A stretch of DNA of 64,000 nucleotides from Lytechinus variegatus. Taxonomy: Eukaryota; Echinodermata; Echinoidea; Temnopleuroida; Toxopneustidae. Below the pieces are notes generated by a model. The model made no database searches. It was given only the letters and a program-made list of their open reading frames with translations, and had not been told where the DNA came from. The stretch lies in contig NC_054746.1 of NCBI RefSeq assembly GCF_018143015.1, positions 13,507,532-13,571,531 on the forward strand, read 5' to 3'. The translations under genes and the position numbers were made by a program. Positions 47,601-59,600 of this stretch are shown here, piece by piece (the first letter of the stretch is position 1; the number at the start of each line of letters is the position of its first letter).

Positions 47601-50600
47601 TCAAGACCTCAATCGACCTTTAGATGACCCTGTACCAACTCAAGAAGTAGGCCTTCACATTTTTTAAAATAAATTTATTTACATTCTCAATAACAGAAAA
47701 TGCAGAAATATACATAAGATGCACAAGTAAAACATTGTCACAACATGTCTTTCTTATTTCAAATACTATCGATTAAATATTGGAAACCACAAATAAGTAT
47801 AAACCATGCTTTGAACCTATATGAGATTTTTGTTGATAAAAAACAGGTCCATGTCTTATAGGGTTTGTGAGTTTTCATTAAAACATTCCACTGTATGCAT
47901 TCAGAGAAACACCTTTCTGAACAGTGAAAAATGTGAGAAGGTATTTCCGTGACATAATTTTGTTCTCATGTGTGGTTGCTTATTGTATTATTGCTTGCAT
48001 TTATATCTGTTAGAATAATTGAAAAATATCTTTAAGAAGAATATTCAGTGAATTATTCTTGAATTGAGTAATAGTTATTTAGAGTTTTCGGTAGTTTGTT
48101 TTAAGAAGAATTCAAGCAGTCATCAATTGCTAATTCTCTTCCTTTTGTTAGGATAAGTTGTCATCAGTGATTTTGGGCATGATGAGGCAAAGGAAATTCA
48201 GCTTCCTGGATGCTTACAGAGAAGAAACAAATGGTGCGATCAAGGCAGCTATTAAACAGGTATTGATCTCAACATCCATTCATTTTCAACCATTGTCATT
48301 TAGCCGAATCTTAATCAGAATTATTTTTGAAGATTTGAGGATATGCGGGGTTTTAAACAATAAACAAAACTATGTTTTACCTTGGTTACTTTTGCTTCCA
48401 ACTGGTAACTTCTTCAGCTGAAGTTAGTCACCTCATACATTTAAGAAATGTGATCATTTTTTCAACCAGTCTTTCCTACTTTAGAACATAGTTTGTTCCA
48501 GCATTTTTGTATTATGATTGAATACAATTTTGATAATCATTGTGTTTTTAATGTTATTACTGTAATTAATGTGCAAACAAAAAAATATTGTTTTAGTAAC
48601 TCTGATAATTAACATTCGGTGCATTTTTTTTCTTCTATTTTTTCGATCCAGACTGTTGTAGAATCTGTAGCCGAGGCTGACAATGCAGAGAATGAATTAA
48701 CCCCGTCCAGGTAAGTAAATTATGTGTCATCTAATGAATTATGGGATTCATAACCAATTGAGTGGTATTGTTGACTGTAAGAAATGGTATATTCCTTTCA
48801 TTTGCATCATTTGAATACAGACCCATCTTATTCTTCATCCCTTCTTCCATTGCTTTTTCAAAAAACCAGCCTAAATAATTAATTCAACCTGATTTTTTTC
48901 TTCTGAACAGTATTTTGATTTTAACTTTCTTATCTTGTCTCTTTATGTCATTTTCTTGATACTCTTTACACCTGTTATATTCTTAATTCTCAGCCATGTT
49001 CTGTTGCTATCCCAATAAACTACTCTGATCTTGATCTTGATATTGGTGTTTAATCTCATTTAAAAAAAAATCACCAAATGTATTCGTTGGTTCTCAACAT
49101 ATCTTAAACATTTTGCTTGCAGTTTATCAGAACAGATGAGACTTCTGAATTTCTCCCAGTGGTTGGATCTCTTCAACAAGGTCTTCATGAATCTCATGAT
49201 ACTGCTGACGAGAATAGAGGTAATATTATATTCCTACTGTTTGTATTTCCACTTCTTTTAACTTGTAATCAGAATCAGACCTCTTGTAATTTGTGTATGT
49301 GTAAGCATGGGATAAGGGATGTTCTAAGGTATGGGAATTCATATCTTGTGGGAATTCATAGCACTTGAAATAATTGCAATGACATCATCTAATGATTCAC
49401 TTCTCTTTGTCACTGTAGTACACACACAGCATCATGCGAAAACTGGTCAACATGGCTGCCGGAAAGACCAATGATGAAGGGAAGAAGATTGAGAATGGGT
49501 CAAACGAGGGTCATAGAGAGATGAATGGTATCAGATCTAGTCCGGTACAGTCGGAGGATCACGATAGTGACGACGAAAGACTGGCAGAGATTGAACAATG
49601 TATGGAAGCTGAGGAAATGTGAGTAAAATATTTGACATTTCATGAAAATTACTTTCAATGCAGTGATTAAAACCGTAAAAAATGATTTCTTTTTTTAGAA
49701 AAAGGGATTGATTTTGTGAAGTTCATTGTGAGGCATTACATCCTTGTTCCATATTATGGCCAGGTATGAGTGCAGGATAAATGTAATACTGGAAAATAGG
49801 AAAAGTCAACTTCATATGTATAAATAAAGATGCTTTGAAAGCTGCATATTAAGAGCTTTTTATTAATTCAATAGAATAATGTGATGGAACTTACATTCTA
49901 ACTCACAGGAACTTTAATGGGCCATTTCACAAAACATGTAGTCAGTGATTTTGACAGGCAACTCTTGTATGCTACTGAAATCCTTGCATCTGATTGGATC
50001 AGAACAAATTAGTCAGTGAAAACCAATGACAAAGTGTTTCAAGGAACACTCCCTGATGTAATGTTTTGTATTCATGTTGATTGCAGCCTACCTCAAGGCG
50101 ACTTTCTCATCGCACCCAATGAGCATCAGAGATTGATGGCTGGATTACACGACCTGATGGGATCGGTATGTGACTACATGCATGATCGCTGTCTCAAACT
50201 ACTCATAGCCAGAGGAAAGGTATGTTTCTTTTCTGTTTCTGTTTATGGTAACTCCCATAGGAACTCGGCAGGACAGCATTTTTTTGCTGGTAAACGCCAA
50301 GCTGGTATATAACCAGTTACCTAGGAAACAGTTTATGTCTAGGTTAATCAGTCATAATGGCTGACCTTACAGATGACAGATATTTACTTTTGTGCCTTTT
50401 TTGTCAAAGTGGAGACAGTGGCAGAGTAGGGATTTGAGCTCACAACCTTGCAATTATGAGTCTAATGCTGTAACCACTGGACCACACGACCTGGGAAATT
50501 TGTCTCACTTCATAATATTCCCAAGAAAATTGTTATGTAATTGTTGTGAAGCAACATTAAATGTGAAGCTTCTATAATGAAAGCATCATGCAGATGATAG

Positions 50601-53600
50601 GTCATTTATTTCTAGTTTTATTTACATTGGGTAACATTGTCAGTAACATAACTGCTTTCCACACTGGCCCCGCCTGCAGAACATACAAATTGTTACAATT
50701 ACATTAGTAGTATTTGCATAATCAATAGCACACAATAAATGTATATACATATAGAATAGTCCAATGAATTTTTTTTTATTGTTTAATACGTTCTTAACAA
50801 TAACAAAACATTGTGGGGGATTATATGTATTGAAAACGATCATAAGGCTTATATTAGAGATACCATTGCTTAACTGTTTGTAGTTTGTCTTATTGTACAT
50901 GAGTGAATACATTTACACTTTTTTTTCTGATTTTTTTTTTGTAGGATGGTTTCTTGGAGAGACTGAGTTCCAGCGAGTTCTTGACACTATCTAGAACCAT
51001 CAAGGTCTTTGTTAGTAACTGTGAAGAGATTTGTGGTAGGAGGAGTACGTCACTCATTGGTGGTCTACAGAATCAGGTATGGAGAGATCACATTTATTAC
51101 TGGATTCCTGATTTGAAAATCATGATTGGAATCACAATTACAATCATGATTAGAATTAGAATTATGACTAGGATCAAAATTAATATCTTAAGTACTAAAA
51201 TTAAACTGATTAGAATCAAGATTAAAATCAAATTTTTCATCAGGATGAGCATCAAGATGAAAATCAAGATTAGAATCATGAAATATGGTTTCCACATATT
51301 TCTCAGCACTATCAATGACAGAAGTAATTTTATTACAGTATGTTTGATACAATATGATGAAAAATGTTTACTATGAAATCCACTATGTGCTAGAGCATAA
51401 TGGCCTTTGAGTTTATTGCCGTTTTCAACCACCTTTTTGCCGAGTATTTTTAATTAGACTTGTGTCCTTCTCTGTCTTGAAACTACTACATTCATAAGAG
51501 CATTCACTTTAGTTTCATAGTTTTGAAATGACACTGTGTTTGATATGTTGTTAATGAAATTTGTAGTTCATGAAAGCCCGTTTTCTCTCTGTTTATCCCT
51601 TTCAGGCAGTCAAGTTTGTCAGTAGGTTCCACGATGAAAGGAAGACTAAGCTTAGGTAAGAAGAATTCATAAATTCTGATGTTTTGTTTGATATAAATGA
51701 TTATTGGACAAAGATACAAGCATAAAGGCACATTATCGTTAGTGTTCACATGGTATTATTAGACACCATTTGGATTTCATTCACCCAGAGTAGAACAAGA
51801 TTTATGACCAGTAGACATTGTGTAATTCAACTGGAATTTGCCTTGTAAAGTGTTTGTGTCACTTTCCCTGGCCTGACATTTGCCAGAGCTTAATCAGGCA
51901 TTGTTGAAGAATATTCACTGGTACACCAAGTTGGCTTCCCCCCCAAAGAAGTCTCTATTATAGTTGTCTCCAATGTTTTTCACAAAGTCTGCGATCATCA
52001 AATAATAGCCCACTCCCCATGGAAGCTGACACCCTTATGAATTTAATGGTAATGACATGTAGTAGCTATAGATACATCCATTTGAGACTTTATTTGACTT
52101 TCCCCCTCATGTGATCTGGTAATTTATATTTCTTTGTGGGGGGGAGAAAAAATATGAGTTTCACATATCTTTTAGTCTACTTCCTTTTGGTCTATTATTA
52201 TTATCATTCCATATATGATTTATTTCTATCTCCCAGTCTGATTCTAGATAGTGAGAGATGGAAACAGGCTGAGGTACCAGCTGAACTTCAGGATCTTCTG
52301 TCTGCATTCTCAGACGGTATGTAGCATTGTCTTTATTAGTGGCGTAAACAGATTGTATTATTTTCAATAAACTACCTTCATTTATAATTTGCAAAGTATT
52401 CTCTTACAGGCTAATAACTTACTATAATCGGCTTAGTAACTACACCACATATTAATATCTATGGAGCACTCATTAACAACCCTGTGCCCCTTCCCCCACT
52501 TCAAAGTAACTCGCACTAAAATCAATGAATAAAGAAAGGTCCTTATCTTTTTTTTTTCTTTATGACCTTCTTTCACTGTTATTGCATGACTGTATTCACT
52601 GTTATTATTTATTAAAGATATTTGTTGACTTGAGGTGGGAACATGTTACTCAATCGAAAAGTGAATTGAGTTAGTATGATTTTGGTATTACAGTAGAAAT
52701 TAAATATAATATTCCCCATTATGAAAATAGAGATATGTACAACTAGAAAAAAATACCATGTTGATAAAAATGTTACGAATATAACATCAAAGTATACTTA
52801 ATGCAATTAATTCATATTCCATATCAGTCTCAATATGTGATAGTGTTATCCTTTCACTGGGTATACCATCATTTTATTAAAATTTTGTTTGAATTTCTTC
52901 ACAAAGGTACAATATCCCTGGATCTCTTAGCCAAGACAGATTTAGGTAAGGTTGGACACCTCATTCATCCCATTACATTTCCAATTTCTTTTTATCTTTC
53001 CAGTTCTCCTTAAATTAAGTGATTTTGTCATGGTAATGGTGGCAGTAGACTTTATTCTAGGAAGAAAAAAAGAATGTATTGAATATGTTGTTTCTGGCAA
53101 AGAGAAATTTTGAAAAGCATGTTTGCACAGTCGGGTTCCTATGACTAAATCTAATTGGTACTATTGGTGGGAAAGAAAATGATTGAGCAATGTTTAATCG
53201 TTTTGTTTAGTTTTACAAGTTATATGTTTTCTGGGTTGGCAATGATTTTGTTGTGGGTTTTTTTTTTTTGCAAATGACTCAAGAGTAATAAATTTACGAA
53301 TGTTTTCATGTTTTTTGTACAATCCCTACAAATTACATTGGTAAATCAGGGCTCGACACTAGCGGCGGTCCGACGGTCCCAGACCGGTAAAAATCGCTGT
53401 CGGGCCAGTAGATTTTCAGAAATTTGAAGATTTACTGGTCCGACATGACCAGTAAAAAATATCATTGTCGGGCCAGTAATTTTTCCAAAAATAGCAAGAT
53501 TTAAGGGTCCGACATGACCAGTAATAAAAATCATTGTTGGGCCAATAACTTTTCCAGAAATGGTCAAATTCACAGCAAACCATTTCCCCCCGTTAAATTC

Positions 53601-56600
53601 TGCATTTCACACACAGAATACACACAGAATGAATCGCACGTAAGTGGTACTAGAGTACTATACAGCATGCATACAGTGTACATGTAGTCTGCCACACAAA
53701 CCACATGCTAAATTCTCCACTGCACTGGCCGCACGAACGAAGCCTGGCTAAACTCTGGCAGAAATCTCTCACATAACTGTCAAAATCCAAGGTTCATACT
53801 CATGAAAGGCTCTTATAATGTCCATATTTCCTAAAAATTGGAGCAACTCTGTCATTTGTAAGCAGTAAAAGGAGAAATTTTCACTTCTGTTTTGGTTCAA
53901 ACAGATCGGGTTTCGGGTGATATCGTCTGAATACATAATAGCCCCACATATGCATTTATGTGTGTGTTGATACACTAATGGTATCTGCGAATTTCTTTCC
54001 TAGCTATTTTAAATGAGAAAAGAAACTGATAAATTATTTATAATAATTTTAGCTTTCTTCCTATCTTTCTTTCCTTCTTAATCTTTCTTTGTTTCTTCCC
54101 TCAATTTTTTTTGTTACTGTCTTTCTCTTTTAATTTCCCTTGTTTTCTTTAATTCATTTTTTCTTTCTATCCTTTTATAAAATATTTTCTCTATTTCCTT
54201 TTTCTCTCTCTTTCTTTCTGATATTTTCTTTCTTTAGTTTTTGAGTCCATCCATCCTATATTCATCTCTTCTCTTCCTTTCTTTCTTTCCTTCCTTCTTT
54301 TTACCCCTTTCTTCATTCTTTGTTACTTTCTTTCTTTGTTTCTTCCATCCATCATTTATTTACCCTTTCTGTTTTTATTTCTTTTCTCAGCCCTTTCTTT
54401 CTTACATTCGTTCCTTCCTTTCTTCTATCTGTCTTGTTCTTTCCTTTTTCCCTTTATTAATTATATCATTTTACCTTTCCTTTCTTTTTTTTGACTGCTT
54501 GCTTCCTTTCTCTCCTTTATTCTTTCATTCCTTCCTTTCTTTGTTTCTCGGTCTTTCTTTTTTTTCTTCCTTTCATCTATTCTTTTATCTTTTCTTTTTT
54601 TTTATAATTTGCTTGCTTCTTTCCTTCCCTTCCTTACTTTATTTATTTCTTTCCTTCTATCTATCATTTTACCTTTCCTTCATTTCTTCCTTCCTTCCTT
54701 CTTTCAATCCTTCCTTCCTTTTGTCCGTCTTTCCATCACTCCTTTTACCCTTTCTTTTTTATTGCTTGCTTCATTTCCTTCCTTAATTTCTTTTTTTTCT
54801 TTTCTTTCTTTCTTTCTTTCTTATATTTGTTCCTTCTTTATTCCTTCCTTTCCTTCTTTAGTTCTTTTTTTCTTCCTTCACATCTATCCTTTCATTACCT
54901 TTTTTTCTTCCTTTCTTTCTTTCTTTCTATCTTTCTTTCTTTCTTTCTTCGTTTCTGTTTTTCTTCGTTGCTGTCTTGCTTTCTTTTTGTCCTTCATTTT
55001 CCTTCATTTTTTTTTTGTGGGGGGGGTAACGAAAGGCTAGAAAAATAAACTTGCGCCTTTTCTTAATGTTTTCTTTATTTTTGGGACCAGTAGATTTTAG
55101 GTTCGGACCAGTAAAAATTTGAAAAACTGGGTATCTACTGGTCCGACATGAATAGGTTGGACCAGTAGAAAAAATGGGTTAGTGTGGAGCCCTCGGTAAA
55201 TGATGGGCTCACTACAAGAATCAAAGGAGTCCTTTCTTGTCGTTTCATCATAGAAACTCTTTATTGTTTTATTCACAGGTAACGGTGGGGAAAGAAAACC
55301 ATTGGACTGTGTGCAGATCAATGGCAGCAAATATGCAGTAGTTGGGTATGTACACAATCATATATACAGTTATACTTGCACAAGTCAACCTTCCGTCACT
55401 CATTTGCCGATAACATTGTGGTAATTTTTTAGACCCCAGTTGGGTGTTTCATAAAGCTGTTTGTAAGTTAGGGTGACTTTACGAACGACTGGTGAACCTT
55501 TCTTGTGGTAAATGGAATTCACCATTCAATGTTCATTGGCAATGGTTTGTCGTGTAAGAAAGGTTCACCAGTCGTTCTTAAAGTCGCTCTTAACTTACGA
55601 ACAGCTTTATGAAACACCCCCTAGATTATGCGAAACGTGTGGAATGTACCTCTTTGAAACTGAATTTCTGCTGAGTTGAACTGGTTGTCTGTGGTCCCAA
55701 AAGATCTTAACTCGGACAAAGTTACTTGTACTTAGTATCTAGGTACTTTGTTGAGTCTATCATTGATGCCTAAAGTCAAAGTAAGGCAAACATAAAACTA
55801 ATTGAATATAGTGTCACATTGTCTATGTTGCAAAGATGACAAATGTATCACATCATATGGCATGGAAGGATATTTAGAATGACATCACTGATATCAAACA
55901 TTGTTTTATTTGAATGTTATGAAAACATTTCAAGTATATATTCTAGAAGATACACTCGGTTGGCTTAAATTGATACACTGTTGTTATTATTTCAATTTTT
56001 AGGACTGTTATGTTACTGCTTAAGATGGTAGCTGAGTATTGTCAGTGTGTGAAGGACATGCCTACAGCTACTATGGATCTTCTTACAAGACTCTTGGAAC
56101 TCTTACAGGTAAGAGTTTTTTTCATTTTCACTGACAACTGTTGTGAGCTACTGAAATCCTTGCATCTGATGGGCTCAAAACATATTGGTTTGTGGCAATC
56201 ATTGACAAGGTGTTTCATGAAACCTTCCCCCGTTATCTGTCTCTGTTTAATAAATTACATACATTGTCAATCGGTGAAAATATTGTAATTCTATTTTCAA
56301 AGACAAATAGACTGTTGTTTCACCTGTAGTGTTACATTGTAGTAATACAATATTAATCAGTTTATGCATTCAAGTGCAGTTAAGTGTGGATTCGCTGTGG
56401 TCGGATGGTCCAACTTTTGTCTTCCAACAATAGAGTTGTGGGGTTTGAAACTCAGCCATGATGTGAAGATATTATGTTTATGCAAATCAAAGTATATTAC
56501 ATTGTTAAAAACAGTCAGTTAAGATAATGTATGGTTAATTCATTGGTGATCATTTTTTTCATTTTAGATGTTCAACTCACGTTCTTGCCAACTCATTCTG

Positions 56601-59600
56601 GGTGCTGGGGCTCTTCAACTTGTAGGGCTCAAGACAATTACTACAAAAAACTTGGGTAAATATACTCATTATTTGATTGATATATTTCAATAATATTTGT
56701 ATTTCTTGTGCTTGTTTTTTAGCTTGTGCTTTGGAAAGTTAGTGATTATGTATGAATAGTATTATGATCATGGCCCTGTTGCGGAATCAGTCACATATTG
56801 TACTGGTTAAGTTTCCTCGGTGTTTTACACTGACAGGCTTCAATTAATCAGAACTTAATGGCATGTCTGGAACCTCAAAGGAGTAACAACAGTGTAGAAT
56901 AGGTGTGATCCTTTTATCTTTCTTGAGTAAGGTACTATGCGAGTGTCCAAGCAGCGATCATCCTATTGGTCATGGACCATCGCAACTCTGTTATAAATAA
57001 TCTACTTTCTATTTTCCTATTCTGTTTTCCCCAATATTCAGCAATTGAAAATAAGATGATGCCTTTATGACTCCAAAAGAAAAAAAATGTTTTCAATATT
57101 TCACCATATTCCTCCCCTTTGAATATCCTTCAAAATCCATGTGAAGCTTTTGTGTCATATTTATTGACTATCTCTACTTTAAACATGAATCAAACTTTGT
57201 TGTTGTTTTTTTCACAATAATCCAGCATTTTCATACCTTTAAAAATTTATATGTGAATCTTTTTTAGACTGTTACTACTTTGAACATGAACAATCAAACT
57301 TTTTATTTTCTTTTTTTTGTGCACAGCTCTGACATCTCGATGTTTGCAGCTGGTTGCATTGTACATTCCTATCGTCAAGGATTTCTTCACAGAAAGGCTA
57401 TCTGTGAAGCAACAGAACCTGCTCAAGAGCTTTGATAAAATACTCAAGGTATTATTTACTTGATCCTACTTTTGATTTTCATGAGTTGGAAAGGGAAGAA
57501 AAATATATGTCTAGATTGCTCAGGAAATCAGTATTTCAAAACCAGCAGAGCTCCTGACTCGCTGGCACAGCCCAAATTGAATGTTAAAGCACTCATCAAA
57601 CAATCCGAATAATAATCACATATTACACAATTATTGTTTACTGAAAATGCCTCTCGACCCTCATCCATTTAAACTTATCTGGTTTTAAAAATGAGCTGTG
57701 AATGATATTGGGAGTAAAATAATTGTGATAAACTTGGCTAGTAAGACAGTATCTTTAGGTTTAGTGTATGAACAGCTAATGCATTTTTGAGTTGTTTGGA
57801 TAGCTTCTGTACATTCAAGGGATAAATTCTTGTGTTCATTGGAAAAAAAGCCTCACATTTGAACAGATAGGAAAGACTGGAAGGGGCCATTTGATGTGGT
57901 GTGACTCCATAACAGGTAGTAGATACATGTATTGTAGCTGCAAGTTGTGAGCATGAAGTCTTGGTTTTCTAACGAATGAAATATGCCACGGTTATTCATC
58001 AATGTGATATTTTATCTTACATATTTTGATCAGGATTATAATGACCATGTCCAGGAGATCTCGAGCAAGCTTGTAGCCATCATGGATGATTCCTTCAGAT
58101 CATGTTTATCACAGGTAATGTTTTAAATGCTGTAGTTACTTCATCGCAATCAAACACAATTAGCAAAGGTATGTTGGGGATGTTAGGGGAATTTCCTCCT
58201 TTGTTTTAACTTACATTCAAATATACCTTTGCTATTCTCTGGTTGGTTTAAGTAAATTGTAACTGTCCAAATACTAATGCATTCATCTAATTTCTGCAAT
58301 ACGGAGGTTTCTATCAATAAATATTTTCGCATTTAATTAGAAACGACTCAATTGAACCACAGAAGATCATATTCATCATATTTTGAATTCCTTCATTTAG
58401 AAGGGTGCATCAGTCGTTTGGGTTGCCCATTTGTAGGTATGAAGAACTGGGTCACGTAGCGTTTTATGAAGCTTAACAATTTTCCATAAGTTTGCTTTTA
58501 TGGTTGATTAGTATACATAATAATCTATGAGATGAATCATACGAATCAGCCTCATTGAGCAATCACAAAATGCTTTGATTTAGGGCCCTGCTTATGAATG
58601 GAAACCTACCAGCTAGGTTCAATGTGGGCTTCCTTCGATCTGATTAATTTTTAGGTCGAGGAAACTGATGGAATAATTTGCAATATCTTATTTCAAGAAC
58701 TTATGGACCAAATTTCATTTAACTCCCTGATCGAGTCCAAACTTGATAGGCCAGAGTACAAAATCTCTTTTGTGGTATTCACTTGAAATGTTTTTTTCTT
58801 CCTCTGTTATCTAGTGGGAGGTGAAAGCTCCAGTACCTTCATCCTGCTTCCGAGAGATCTGTAAACGAATCAAGAAGCTCTATGAGGCCATCGCTGACCT
58901 ACTACCATCAGAACAAGTCAAGGTAGGTCTTCTTCTAACACCAGGCTTATATTTATTTTTCTGAACATCCTTATCTGTAGGTTAATGCTATGCATGTTGA
59001 CGTCACAAGTATTAGCTGATGATATTTCTGAAGTCTGTATTCTCACTACCATTGTGATATGGAAGAATATGAAGCTGATCGATCCAAACAAATGCATGGG
59101 TCCCATTTCTCAGTAATAAAAATGAAAATAGTTACATTTATATAGCGCTTATTACATTCTGTTTCTAAGCGCTTTACATTGCAATTATTATTACCCCAGT
59201 CATTGGATCCTGGCATGCGTGCACAGAATGTATGCACTTTCTCCACTCCCTGGGAAGCATTCCAACAAGAGTGCTAAGTCTCAATTACTAGCCATACTGC
59301 ATAGGCTTACTATGTCTTTATTATATTTGTCTTTGCTTTTCTAGTAAGGGTGTGTTCAATGTTGATTTTCAAATTTAAACAGCAACATGAATCATGAATG
59401 AAAATTCCAAAACACCGAACACAAACACGATCAGCGGTGCACCGTTCAGTAACGAAAATATAGAGCAGTTTATATGTTGATCGTCTTTAAATTTCCCGCT
59501 TTCATGAGCACAGCTTTAGTGCGCACTTTGGCCCATCACAAGAAAGGTCAGTTCTGGCACCTGTTTGATGTAGCCTTCCACTGTGAGAGCAAATTTAAAG

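Noticed and set aside
51097..51432. Lys/Ile-rich and Leu/Ile-rich frames on opposite strands
   Set aside because: Explained by a hexanucleotide-like repeat that stays open in both directions.
54241..55040. Long Ser/Phe/Leu-rich frames resembling membrane proteins
   Set aside because: Composition artefact of the polypyrimidine tract.
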